Program-made: the position numbers and the translations under genes
Shown: piece after piece, positions 8,793 through 17,343 of the stretch
How positions within the stretch are numbered: the stretch's first letter is position 1
Layout of the letters: every line of letters begins with the position of its first letter
The notes under the pieces: model-generated
What the model was told of the DNA's origin: nothing
The model's input: only the letters and a program-made list of their open reading frames with translations
The model's database searches: none
Source of the DNA: Clostridium sp. UBA4548
GTDB taxonomy: Bacteria; Bacillota; Clostridia; Clostridiales; Clostridiaceae
DNA length: 64,000 nt
Direction: 5' to 3'
Assembly (NCBI RefSeq): GCF_002387895.1
Contig: NZ_DGLI01000021.1
Span: forward strand, 38,835-102,834

Positions 8793-8989
8793 TCCATTCA
8801 ATATGGTATTATTATATATTATAGGAATTTGTTATATAGGAAAAGGAAGTTAAGCTTTAACTTTTATAAAAACCTATGTTGATTCCCTTAAGTGGTTTTG
8901 AAGATGAAGGAAATAAGAGTTCATCTTATGAATCTATATGTGTTATAAATATTAGAACTTAAATCAATATTTAAGTTATGGAGGAGTAT

Positions 8990-9982
8990 ATGGAGCACTA
9001 TGACTTAGTGATAATTGGAGCAGGTCCTAGCGGACTTATTGCTGCCATTGAAGCCAAAAAAAGTGGAGTTGGAAAAGTCTTAATTTTAGATAGAGAATCG
9101 GAACCAGGTGGTGCTTTAAATAACTGCATACATAGCGGTTTTTATTTAGATAATATGAAAGAAAACTTAACTACTAGTGAGTTAATACAAAGATTAATAG
9201 ACATGGTATTAGACTTAAACATTATACTGAAGAATGATACTACGGTATTAAATCTAAATAAAGATAAAACTCTTGTAGCAGTGAATAGTTATGATGGAGT
9301 CCTTGAAGTTAAAGCAAAATCTATTATACTGGCAACTGGATGTCGAGAAAAACCCATGGGGTACAAAAATATTTTAGGTCATAGAAGTGCAGGAATAACA
9401 ACAGCTGTAGCTGTGCTAAAGTATATAAATAAAAAAGGGGTTATGCCAGGAAGAGAATATTTAATATTAGGATCTGGAGATACAGCAATTTTAGCAGCTA
9501 GAAGCTTAGTGCTAGAAGGTGCAAAGGTTAAGGGCATAATAGAAAGTAGTTCAAGGATTCATGCTGTAAGAGAGGAATCCAAACAATATTTAATAGACTT
9601 TGATATTCCTGTATTATTTAATCATAGAGTGGTTGAAGTATTTGGAGAAGGACGAGTTGAAGGTGTAAAGGTTGTAGAAGTTGATAAGCATAGAAATTTT
9701 TTAGAGGGTACTGAGCAATACATAACCTGTGACACCCTAGTTCTATCAATAAATCTTTATCCTGAAGCTATATTAGGAATTAAGATAGGAATGAAAGTTC
9801 ATGATGAAAATAGCGAATTAGTGATTAATGAGGAAATGGAAACTTCTTTAGAAGGATTCTTTGCTTGTGGAACAGTGATAAAAGGATATGATTTAATAGA
9901 AAATGTAATTCAGCAGGGGAAAGTCGCTGGTAAGTCTGCAGCGAAGTATATAAGGGATAATAATGACAAAAATCATGGATAA
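8990..9982 (+). CDS. NAD/FAD-dependent oxidoreductase (GlpA/thioredoxin-reductase-like fold)
   Basis: A 330-residue flavoprotein with two nucleotide-binding motifs: an FAD site at the N-terminus (VIIGAGPSGLIAAIEAKK) and an NAD site mid-protein (LILGSGDTAILAARSL). A C-terminal FAD-closing segment contains ACGTVIKGYDLIENV. The PGGALNNCIHSGF stretch resembles the small FAD subunit found beside anaerobic glycerol-3-phosphate dehydrogenase in clostridia. There is no CxxC redox pair of the thioredoxin reductase kind. An upstream in-frame ATG at 8978 lies in the GGAGG ribosome binding site, so the start is 8990. The gene overlaps queG by 20 bases. The substrate is unknown. Confidence 0.78.
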   Translation: MEHYDLVIIGAGPSGLIAAIEAKKSGVGKVLILDRESEPGGALNNCIHSGFYLDNMKENLTTSELIQRLIDMVLDLNIILKNDTTVLNLNKDKTLVAVNSYDGVLEVKAKSIILATGCREKPMGYKNILGHRSAGITTAVAVLKYINKKGVMPGREYLILGSGDTAILAARSLVLEGAKVKGIIESSSRIHAVREESKQYLIDFDIPVLFNHRVVEVFGEGRVEGVKVVEVDKHRNFLEGTEQYITCDTLVLSINLYPEAILGIKIGMKVHDENSELVINEEMETSLEGFFACGTVIKGYDLIENVIQQGKVAGKSAAKYIRDNNDKNHG

Positions 9983-10955
9983 TAAGAAAGAAATAATTCA
10001 GTATTGTAGAGAATTAGGTCTAACAACAGTAGGTTTTACTAAGTGCAGAGTATTTCAGGAGTTAGAATCTAGGTTTCTTCAAAGGGAACACAGTGGTGTA
10101 ATAAATGAATTTGAGGAGCAGGAAATAGAAAAAAGAATTAATCCATTTCTTTTAATGGAGGATGGGAAAACTATTATTTCTATAGCCTTCCCTTATAAAT
10201 ATGATTTAGATAATAACACTGAAGGTGGCTTTTCAAAGTATACCTATGGACTTGATTATCACAGAGTAGTTAGAAATTATCTAGACAAAATTTGCAAGTT
10301 TATTGAAGGCTTAGGTGGGAAAGCTATAGGTTTTGTAGACAGCAACCCACTACCGGAAAGATATATTGCTTACTTAAGTGGAATTGGCTTCATAGGTAAA
10401 AATAACAATTTAATTACTGTAGATTATGGGTCTTATGTTTTTTTAGCTGAGATAATAACTAGTTTAGAGTTAGAAGAGGATAAACCATTAGAAAATCAGT
10501 GTGGACAGTGCAACCTGTGCATAAGAGCTTGTCCAACCAAAGCTATCACAGAAAAGGAACACGGTGGGAATTGTAATTTATGCCTATCCTATATAACCCA
10601 AAAAAAGCACATAGAAGAGCAGTGGTTTGATAAATTAAAGGGTAGGATTTTTGGCTGTGACACATGTCAAAGGGTATGCCCCTATAATAGTGAAGCTTTA
10701 AAATCAACCATAGAGGAATTTGCTCCTAGGGATTATATGAAGAAGGCAGAAGTTAGAGATTTAATTTTCTTGAACAATAATGATTTCAAGGAAAAGTACG
10801 GAAAACACTCCTGCGGATGGAGAGGGAAAAACATATTAATTAGAAATGCACTTATAAGCTATTATAATAAGCATAAAGAAGATAAGGATAATATTGAAAA
10901 AAATATAAATTCTCCCTATATCAAGGAGTATTATGATAAACTTTTTAAAAGATGA
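9963..10955 (+). CDS. queG: tRNA epoxyqueuosine reductase
   Basis: A 330-residue iron-sulfur, cobalamin-dependent enzyme that reduces epoxyqueuosine to queuosine in the tRNA wobble position. Two [4Fe-4S] clusters are visible, with ligands in CGQCNLCIRACP, CNLC and GCDTCQRVCP in the usual QueG order. The upstream catalytic region includes GFVDSNPLPERYIAYLSGIGFIGKN (split here: GFVDSNPLPER, then SGIGFIGKN). The ATG at 9963 has AAGGGA five bases upstream and overlaps the end of the oxidoreductase gene, so the two are probably translationally coupled. Queuosine salvage or synthesis genes are not in this window. Confidence 0.9.
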   Translation: MTKIMDNKKEIIQYCRELGLTTVGFTKCRVFQELESRFLQREHSGVINEFEEQEIEKRINPFLLMEDGKTIISIAFPYKYDLDNNTEGGFSKYTYGLDYHRVVRNYLDKICKFIEGLGGKAIGFVDSNPLPERYIAYLSGIGFIGKNNNLITVDYGSYVFLAEIITSLELEEDKPLENQCGQCNLCIRACPTKAITEKEHGGNCNLCLSYITQKKHIEEQWFDKLKGRIFGCDTCQRVCPYNSEALKSTIEEFAPRDYMKKAEVRDLIFLNNNDFKEKYGKHSCGWRGKNILIRNALISYYNKHKEDKDNIEKNINSPYIKEYYDKLFKR

Positions 10956-11009
10956 ACAAGTTCGTTAAAGCAGATAAATGTTATTTAATTATTGGAGAGG
11001 GGATTTTTT

Positions 11010-11723
11010 ATGGATAAAGTACTATTACTAAAGCTAATGAGTAAATTACCAGACAATATATCAAGTAAACTAATACATAGATATGTAAAAAGCAGTATTA
11101 AAAAGTATGCAAATATAAAAATAAATGGATATGAAAAAATAAGAGATCTAGAAGGTCCAATTATATTTATTTGCAATCATTTAAGCAACTCTGATGGAAT
11201 TATATTAAATGAAGTATTGAAAGAGAAGGACCCTGTGTTTATAGCGGGAGTAAAGCTTACTGCTAACGAGTTTACTAGAAATGGCTTTAAGTTTGTTAAA
11301 ACTATTCAAATAAAACCTAATAGTGCAGACAAGGAAGCAATTTCTAAGATAATAGAGGTGCTCAAGGCTGGAAAGAATATTATGATGTTTCCAGAAGGCA
11401 CTAGAAGTAGAACAGGGGCAATGATTGAAGGAAAAAAAGGTCTTTTACTTATTGCTAAGATGTCAAAAGCAACTATAGTTCCTATAGGAATGTGTGGTAC
11501 AGAAAAATTTCTCCCAATTAATGATGAGGATATGGCAGAAGAAAACTTTAACTACGCAGACATAACTATAAATTTTGGAGAACCTATGACAGTGCCTAAG
11601 AAATTAGAGGATGAAGACAAAAACCAATATAGTGATAGAGCTATGACAGAAATTATGTGTGGCATAGCAAAAATGCTACCTGAGAAGTACAGGGGAGTTT
11701 ACTCCGAATTTATTAAAATGTAA
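11010..11723 (+). CDS. plsC: 1-acyl-sn-glycerol-3-phosphate acyltransferase (PlsC family)
   Basis: A 237-residue acyltransferase expected to convert lysophosphatidate to phosphatidate at the membrane. The catalytic HX4D motif is NHLSNSD, and the phosphate-binding motif is FPEGTRSR followed by KKGLLLIAKMS. A TTG at 10992 is in frame but precedes the GGAGAGGGG ribosome binding site, so the ATG at 11010 is the start. Length is normal for bacterial PlsC. It follows queG by about 50 bases and may share its transcript, although the functions are unrelated. A long perfect hairpin terminator follows. Confidence 0.88.
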   Translation: MDKVLLLKLMSKLPDNISSKLIHRYVKSSIKKYANIKINGYEKIRDLEGPIIFICNHLSNSDGIILNEVLKEKDPVFIAGVKLTANEFTRNGFKFVKTIQIKPNSADKEAISKIIEVLKAGKNIMMFPEGTRSRTGAMIEGKKGLLLIAKMSKATIVPIGMCGTEKFLPINDEDMAEENFNYADITINFGEPMTVPKKLEDEDKNQYSDRAMTEIMCGIAKMLPEKYRGVYSEFIKM

Positions 11724-11752
11724 AAGTATAGCTTAGTATTAAAATTACTTCA

Positions 11753-11800
11753 AAAGGCTTACTTATAGTTAACAAAGGTATACTATAAGTAAGCCTTTAT
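11753..11800 (+). terminator. Intrinsic terminator after plsC
   Basis: AAAGGCTTACTTATAGT (11753-11769) pairs perfectly with ACTATAAGTAAGCCTTT (11782-11798), then TATTATTTT. This is a 17-bp stem. Confidence 0.85.
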
Positions 11801-12198
11801 TATTTTATAAACTAGGTTGTAGAAAGAAAAAGATAAAATAAAATTATATATGACTGACATAAGTAAGCATTAAGCAATGAAATAAAGTAGGCAAATAAGT
11901 TTTTATTCTTGTTTTTAAAAAGTTATTTTAAAACTAAAACTTTTAAAGACAAGGAAATTTTTGATTTGTAAAATTTACATTAATAATGTTGTTAAAATAC
12001 AAAATCTTCTTTCAAATTATATTCAATATAGGTATAATAAAATATTAGTAAAAAGGAAATAAATAAAGGTAATAGTGTATTTATTTCAAGGAAAAAATTA
12101 AGAAGGCTTATTATAGGGTGAATTCTCATAGTATTCTTAAAAAGAAAATATTTTTTCAATATTAAAGAGGATTTTTACAAAAAGTGCAGAATATTTAC
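11801..12198 (+). other. AT-rich region upstream of kbl
   Basis: No convincing gene is present. A TATAAT at 12033-12038 has a weak TTTCAA 17 bases upstream and is the best kbl promoter candidate I can see, leaving a leader of about 250 bases. The only other feature is the inverted repeat at 12199-12222. Confidence 0.45.
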
Positions 12199-12222
12199 TA
12201 TTGTGTAAAGAATTACACAATA
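12199..12222. promoter_or_regulatory. Perfect 10-bp inverted repeat upstream of kbl (candidate operator)
   Basis: TATTGTGTAA (12199-12208), AGAA, TTACACAATA (12213-12222). The arms are perfect with a 4-base spacer, ending 70 bases before the kbl start. The layout is that of a binding site for a dimeric regulator. The regulator is not identified. Confidence 0.55.
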
Positions 12223-12292
12223 AGTTTTCTTAAATTTTAAATTATTTTAAAAATAAACATATAAATTATTAAAAATTTTGGAGGTACTAACA

Positions 12293-13486
12293 ATGGGAAG
12301 TAAATCATTAGAAAAATACCTTAAAGTAAATCTAGAAGACCTTAAAAGTAAAGGGCTTTATAATGAAATTAATGTAATTACAGGTGCAAACGGTCCTAAA
12401 ATTAATATTGGAGGAAAAACTCTTATAAATCTTTCTTCTAATAACTATTTAGGATTAGCAAACCATCCAAGAATGGTAGAAGCTTCTGTAAAAGCTACTG
12501 AAAAATATGGTGCAGGTGCAGGTGCTGTTAGAACAATCAATGGAACTTTAGATATCCACATTGAACTAGAGAAAAAGTTAGCTACATTTAAACATACAGA
12601 AGCTGCTATAGCTTTCCAATCAGGATTTAACTGTAACATGGCTGCAATTTCAGCTGTTATGGGCAAAAAAGATGCAATCCTTTCAGATGCATTAAACCAT
12701 GCTTCAATAATAGACGGATGTAGATTATCAGGTGCTAAAATCATAAGAGTTGAGCATTCAGATATGAATGATTTAAGAGCTAAGGCTAAAGAAGCTAAGG
12801 AGTCAGGCTTATATGAAAAAGTAATGGTAATCACTGATGGGGTTTTCTCTATGGATGGAGACATTGCTAAGCTTCCAGAAATAGTAGAAATTGCTGAAGA
12901 GTTTGACTTAATCACATATGTTGATGATGCCCACGGTTCAGGTGTACTTGGAAAAGGTGCTGGAACAGTTCATCACTTCGGATTATCAGACAAAATAGAT
13001 TTCCAAATTGGAACATTATCTAAAGCAATAGGTGTGGTTGGTGGATACGTAGCTGGTACACAAGATTTAATTGACTGGTTAAAAGTTAGGGGCAGACCAT
13101 TCCTATTCTCAACATCTTTAACTCCAGGAGCAGCAGGCGCTTGTATTGAAGCTATAAATATATTAACTGAAAGCACTGAGCTTCATGATAAGCTTTGGGA
13201 AAATGGAAACTATTTAAAGAAGGGCTTAAAAGAATTAGGCTTTGATATAGGCGATAGCGAAACTCCAATAACTCCATGTATTATTGGAGAGGCTGCAAAA
13301 GCTCAAGAATTCAGTAAGAGATTATATGAAGAAGGAGTTTATGCAAAAGCTATAGTATTCCCAACAGTGCCAATGGGAACAGCAAGAGTTAGAAATATGC
13401 CATCAGCAGCTCACACTAAAGAAATGTTAGATGATGCTATTGCTATTTACAAAAAAGTTGGTCAAGAAATGGGAATAATAAAATAA
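12293..13486 (+). CDS. kbl: Glycine C-acetyltransferase (2-amino-3-ketobutyrate CoA ligase)
   Basis: A 397-residue PLP enzyme that cleaves 2-amino-3-oxobutyrate with CoA to glycine and acetyl-CoA, the second step of threonine degradation. It belongs to the alpha-oxoamine synthase family. The PLP lysine is in GTLSKAIGVVGGYVAG, preceded by VDDAHGSGVLGKGAGT and the N-terminal SSNNYLGLANHPRM. A TTG at 12278 is in frame, but GGAGG at 12280-12284 is correctly spaced for the ATG at 12293. That gives a length normal for Kbl. tdh follows 103 bases downstream and supplies its substrate, so the pair forms a threonine fermentation unit. Confidence 0.95.
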   Translation: MGSKSLEKYLKVNLEDLKSKGLYNEINVITGANGPKINIGGKTLINLSSNNYLGLANHPRMVEASVKATEKYGAGAGAVRTINGTLDIHIELEKKLATFKHTEAAIAFQSGFNCNMAAISAVMGKKDAILSDALNHASIIDGCRLSGAKIIRVEHSDMNDLRAKAKEAKESGLYEKVMVITDGVFSMDGDIAKLPEIVEIAEEFDLITYVDDAHGSGVLGKGAGTVHHFGLSDKIDFQIGTLSKAIGVVGGYVAGTQDLIDWLKVRGRPFLFSTSLTPGAAGACIEAINILTESTELHDKLWENGNYLKKGLKELGFDIGDSETPITPCIIGEAAKAQEFSKRLYEEGVYAKAIVFPTVPMGTARVRNMPSAAHTKEMLDDAIAIYKKVGQEMGIIK

Positions 13487-13589
13487 GTTTAGAAAATATA
13501 AAAAGACTTATTTAACTTAAATATAAAAATATATAGTTAAAAATCAGAAAAACTCTTATTATTAATAGTTTTTAACGGAGGATAATAAT

Positions 13590-14540
13590 ATGAAAAAAAT
13601 ATTAGTTACAGGTTGTTTAGGACAAATCGGTACAGAATTAGTTACTAAATTAAGAGAAGTTTACGGTGTTGATAACGTTGTAGCTTCTGATATTAGAAAA
13701 CCAGAAGGTAACCCAATCGTTGAGGGTGGAGTATTTGAAATACTTGATGTTACTGATGCAAAAGCTTTCTTAGAAGTAGCTAGAAAACACAATGTAGATA
13801 CAATAATTCACCTTGCAGCACTTTTATCAGCTGTTGCAGAAGCAAAACCTCAACTAGCTTGGGATATAAACATGGGAGGACTTGTTAATGCTTTAGAAGC
13901 AGCAAGAGAGTTAAACTGCAAGTTCTTCACTCCAAGTTCAATAGGTGCTTTTGGACCAGATACTCCAAAAAACAATACTCCACAAGATACAATTCAAAGA
14001 CCAAAAACTATGTATGGAGTAACAAAGGTTTCTGGAGAATTATTATGTGATTACTACTACACTAAATTTGGTGTAGACACAAGAGGCGTAAGATTCCCAG
14101 GACTTATTTCTTATGTAGCACCTCCAGGAGGTGGAACTACTGACTATGCAGTAGATATTTACTACGAAGCATTAAAGAATGGTAAATATACTTCTTATAT
14201 TGATAAAGGAACATACATGGATATGATGTATATGCCAGATGCTATCCAAGCAATTATCGATTTAATGGAAGCTGATCCAAGCAAATTAAAACACAGAAAT
14301 GCATTCAACATCACTGCTATGAGCTTTGAGCCAGAGCAAATTGCTGCTGAAATTAAAAAGCACATTCCTGAGTTTGAAATTAGCTATAATCCAGACCCAG
14401 TAAGACAAGGAATTGCAAACACTTGGCCAGATTCAATAGACCCAACTGCTGCAAAAGAAGAGTGGGGTTTTAAAGCTGAGTATGATTTAGCTAAAATGAC
14501 AGCTGATATGCTTGAGAAGTTAAGAGCAAAGGGAATATAA
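13590..14540 (+). CDS. tdh: L-threonine 3-dehydrogenase (short-chain/epimerase type)
   Basis: A 316-residue NAD-dependent enzyme that oxidises threonine to 2-amino-3-oxobutyrate. It is of the extended short-chain dehydrogenase type rather than the zinc alcohol-dehydrogenase type. The N-terminal Rossmann motif TGCLGQIG and the catalytic Tyr/Lys in MYGVTKVSGE are present, along with SSIGAFG. The ATG follows ACGGAGG. The position behind kbl makes the assignment firm, since a lone epimerase-like gene would be ambiguous. The gene order kbl-tdh is the reverse of the reaction order. A hairpin terminator follows. Confidence 0.93.
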   Translation: MKKILVTGCLGQIGTELVTKLREVYGVDNVVASDIRKPEGNPIVEGGVFEILDVTDAKAFLEVARKHNVDTIIHLAALLSAVAEAKPQLAWDINMGGLVNALEAARELNCKFFTPSSIGAFGPDTPKNNTPQDTIQRPKTMYGVTKVSGELLCDYYYTKFGVDTRGVRFPGLISYVAPPGGGTTDYAVDIYYEALKNGKYTSYIDKGTYMDMMYMPDAIQAIIDLMEADPSKLKHRNAFNITAMSFEPEQIAAEIKKHIPEFEISYNPDPVRQGIANTWPDSIDPTAAKEEWGFKAEYDLAKMTADMLEKLRAKGI

Positions 14541-14552
14541 TAGTTTTAAATT

Positions 14553-14590
14553 AAAGAAGAGCAGATTTTATCTGCTCTTCTTTTAATTTT
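14553..14590 (+). terminator. Intrinsic terminator after tdh
   Basis: AAAGAAGAGCAGA (14553-14565) pairs with TCTGCTCTTCTTT (14571-14583), followed by a T-rich stretch. Confidence 0.88.
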
Positions 14591-14763
14591 TTGTTTTAAC
14601 TAAAGTTAAGAACCTTTATCTATGGTTAAAGGTTCTATAGAAAAGTCATCACAATACAAAACAAAGAACATAGTAATTTAAAATAAACTAAAGATTACTT
14701 AGAATTAAATAAATATAGGATTAATATACTTAAGTATAAATTATTAGTTAGGAGGAGTAAGCT

Positions 14764-15687
14764 TTGGAATATTTACTAATATGTATTTTTTTTGTATTTG
14801 TTAGTGCTGTAATTGTGATAAATATTATAAAGATGAGGGAAAGGAATATGGAAAAGGACTATAAACATCATTGTCATATTCCACCCACAGCAATGAAAGT
14901 AAAATACCTAAAGGGTATACCTGAAATTGATAAAGAAATAGAAAGAAGGTATGCACACATAATAAAAAGTGCCTATACTCAATTTGATGAAGGAAAATAC
15001 AAGGATTATGTAGAGAACTTGGAGAGAAAAAATTCAGAGGAAACAAAAGAAGCCATAGATAAAATTAAAAATAAAATCAATGATTTTAGGTTCACTAAAA
15101 ATTTAGATAGTGTAGATAATAATATGCTAATTTATATATTTGAAAAGGTTGGAATAATAGATTTTTATTTCTGGATTGCTGAAGACAAATTTTATTTAGC
15201 AGATAAACACCATCAAGGTATAGGGTGTTTTAGCTTTGAGCTAGAGCGAATTACTTGTTTTTGTAAAAAAGAGGATTTAGAGAAAGAAGATTTAAGAACT
15301 TCTAATATGAAGGCTGCAGGAACTGGGTTAGAGGATAATACTTTAACCTTTAATAAAGGCACCTTACCACAACACATTAAAGTGGATGGACAGACAACGG
15401 TATTAGAATTGGTTATAGATAACAACCCTTACTGTGGATTTTTCACAAAGGAAGCCTACGAAGTGTTAGTAAACCAAATACCCCAAAAACAGTTAACTTT
15501 CATAAGAAGCAAAAATGAAGATGAAAACGTCTCTGAACCAATAAAAGAAAGTATAGAAGTAAAGGAAAATGAAGAAGAACTTGCTAGAAAAGTTTCTATG
15601 TTAGAAGAACTAATGAGAGATCATATATTGACAAAGGATGAATATGAAGAAAAAAAGAAAATATTATTAGAAAAAGTCAAGAAATGA
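14764..15687 (+). CDS. Membrane-anchored protein with C-terminal SHOCT domain, function unknown
   Basis: A 307-residue protein. Residues 1-22 form one membrane segment (YLLICIFFVFVSAVIVINII). A long charged region follows, and the last 35 residues match the SHOCT pattern, with paired hydrophobic helices around LEELMRDHILTKDEYEEKK. SHOCT tails are found on many membrane or oligomerising proteins of unknown role. The start is TTG at 14764, with GGAGGAG correctly spaced upstream; no ATG fits better. The middle region (VGIIDFYFWIAEDKFYL) resembles nothing I can name. It stands alone between two terminated units. Confidence 0.7.
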   Translation: MEYLLICIFFVFVSAVIVINIIKMRERNMEKDYKHHCHIPPTAMKVKYLKGIPEIDKEIERRYAHIIKSAYTQFDEGKYKDYVENLERKNSEETKEAIDKIKNKINDFRFTKNLDSVDNNMLIYIFEKVGIIDFYFWIAEDKFYLADKHHQGIGCFSFELERITCFCKKEDLEKEDLRTSNMKAAGTGLEDNTLTFNKGTLPQHIKVDGQTTVLELVIDNNPYCGFFTKEAYEVLVNQIPQKQLTFIRSKNEDENVSEPIKESIEVKENEEELARKVSMLEELMRDHILTKDEYEEKKKILLEKVKK

Positions 15688-15914
15688 AGAGGAAAAAATC
15701 TGGGTTGTTAATAATTGATTTACAAATCCTAGAGTTAAGTAGAACAAATCAACTGAAGGGTAAATATCTTATTGATAAGTTGTTCATAAATTATTATTAA
15801 TTCATGCGAAAAATAGAATAATTTATACTTCTTCAAAATAAATATAACTATACTAACTACTTAGGTAAAGTTAGCAGGTTAGTAATATTTTTTTAGTAAT
15901 TGAAGGAGGGAATC

Positions 15915-17090
15915 ATGAAAAAGAAAATTGCAATTTTACTTAGTTCATTGTTTTTAATGACGTCTGTGTTTGCTGGATGTGGAAAAAATACTGGTAATGA
16001 AAAGCCAGGTTCTGATTCTAAGGATAATGTTATAAAAATTGGTGTTTTTGAGCCATTAACTGGAGCCAACGCTGGAGGGGGAGCCTTAGAATTAGAAGGA
16101 ATAAAATTAGCTAACAAGCTTTATCCCGAAGTTTTAGGTAAGAAAGTAGAGTTAGTAGTGGTTGATAACAAATCTGATAAAGTTGAAGCAGCTAATGCTG
16201 CTGCAAAACTAGTTGAGAAAGAAAAAGTCACAGCTATAGTTGGTAGCTGGGGAAGTTCTTTATCCATGGCAGCAGGAGATATAGTGAAAAAAGCTAAAGT
16301 TCCAACTGTGGGAACCTCATGTACAAATCCTTTAGTTACTCAAGGAAATGAATATTACTTTAGAGTTTGCTTTATAGATCCATACCAGGGAACGGTTATG
16401 GCAAATTATGCCTACAATAAATTAAAAGCCAAAAAAGTTGCGATAGTTCAAGAGGTAGGAAGTGATTACTCTATAGGACTTGCTAAGTTTTTTACTGATT
16501 CCTTTAAAAAGTTAACAGGCGATGACAAATCAATAATTGAAGTTGCTAATTATAATACAGGAGACCAAGATTTTACAGCTCAGTTGACAAATGTAAAAGC
16601 TAAAAATCCAGATGCAATTTTTGCGCCAGGTAATTTTACAGAATCAGCATTAGTAATTAAGCAAGCAAGACAACTTGGTATAACTTGTCCGATTATTGGT
16701 GGAGATACTTGGGAAACACCACAATTTATAGAGATAGGAGATAAAGCAGTAGATGGTGCAGTATTTTCTACTTTCTTTGCAACTGAAAAACCTATTACTA
16801 AAGAATCCGAGAAATTTTTAACAGAATACAAGAAAGAGTATAACAAAGAGCCAGCAGCAGTTACAGCTCTTGGATATGATGCTTATTTAGTACTTATTAA
16901 AGCCCTAGAGAAAAATGGAAGCACTGATTCCGTTAAGCTAAGAGATACCTTAGCTAACTTAAAGGATTTTCAAGGAGCAGCTGGGGTTGTTAATTTCGAT
17001 GAGAATAGAAATGCAATTAAAAATGCTGTTATTAAGCAGGTTAAAAATGGTAAGTTTACATTTTTAGACGTGGTGGACGGAGTGAAATAA
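15915..17090 (+). CDS. livJ: Branched-chain amino acid ABC transporter, binding lipoprotein
   Basis: A 391-residue periplasmic-binding-type lipoprotein of the Leu/Ile/Val (HAAT) class. The signal peptide ends in the lipobox VFAGC. Diagnostic stretches are KIGVFEPLTGANAGGG, AIVGSWGSSLSMAAG and GYDAYLVLIKALEK. A TTG at 15900 is in frame, but GGAGGG is spaced for the ATG at 15915. A hairpin follows this gene and a 253-base gap separates it from the permease genes. The binding protein may therefore be made in excess over the membrane parts, which is common for such systems. Confidence 0.9.
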   Translation: MKKKIAILLSSLFLMTSVFAGCGKNTGNEKPGSDSKDNVIKIGVFEPLTGANAGGGALELEGIKLANKLYPEVLGKKVELVVVDNKSDKVEAANAAAKLVEKEKVTAIVGSWGSSLSMAAGDIVKKAKVPTVGTSCTNPLVTQGNEYYFRVCFIDPYQGTVMANYAYNKLKAKKVAIVQEVGSDYSIGLAKFFTDSFKKLTGDDKSIIEVANYNTGDQDFTAQLTNVKAKNPDAIFAPGNFTESALVIKQARQLGITCPIIGGDTWETPQFIEIGDKAVDGAVFSTFFATEKPITKESEKFLTEYKKEYNKEPAAVTALGYDAYLVLIKALEKNGSTDSVKLRDTLANLKDFQGAAGVVNFDENRNAIKNAVIKQVKNGKFTFLDVVDGVK

Positions 17091-17098
17091 ATCATATT

Positions 17099-17128
17099 AG
17101 AAGAACAAGTGTTACTTGTTCTTCTTTA
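17099..17128 (+). terminator. Hairpin after livJ, probable partial terminator
   Basis: AGAAGAACAAG (17099-17109) pairs perfectly with CTTGTTCTTCT (17115-17125), followed by TTATT. The T-run is weak, so some read-through into livH is plausible. Confidence 0.65.
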
Positions 17129-17149
17129 TTAAATAACAAGCACAAAGTT

Positions 17150-17320
17150 GTTTAAAAAAAGAACAAGTTCAGTTTGTAGAGCGGCTTTGGAGGGAGATTT
17201 GAGTCTCACCTGAGGAATAGGGGGGGAATTATCCTTCCAAAAGGTTGCTAAAGTAGTGTAGAAGGGGTACCCACAATATTTTCCTAGGAATATTGTAGTT
17301 ATCTTTAGCAAGTTATAGTT
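17150..17320 (+). other. Unexplained G-rich leader before livH
   Basis: This stretch is much richer in G than its surroundings, with GGAGGGAG, a run of seven Gs at 17220-17226, and GGGGTACCC. It contains several short inverted repeats: GAACAAGTTC (17161-17170), GAGA/TCTC near 17193-17206, and ACAATATT/AATATTGT (17273-17296). No reading frame on the plus strand has a ribosome binding site. It looks like a structured leader RNA or a dispersed element rather than a gene. It does not match T-box, SAM, lysine or glycine riboswitch cores as I know them. Confidence 0.45.
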
Positions 17321-17343
17321 TGATTAATAAGGTTGGTGAAAAA

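Noticed and set aside
12199..12222. Assigning the kbl palindrome to Rex
   Set aside because: The arms differ from the Rex consensus inside each half-site and are longer, so no regulator is named.
17150..17320. T-box leader before livH
   Set aside because: GGGGTACCCAC vaguely resembles the T-box AGGGTGGTACCGCG core, but the TGGN bulge and the following GC-rich terminator with T-run are absent.
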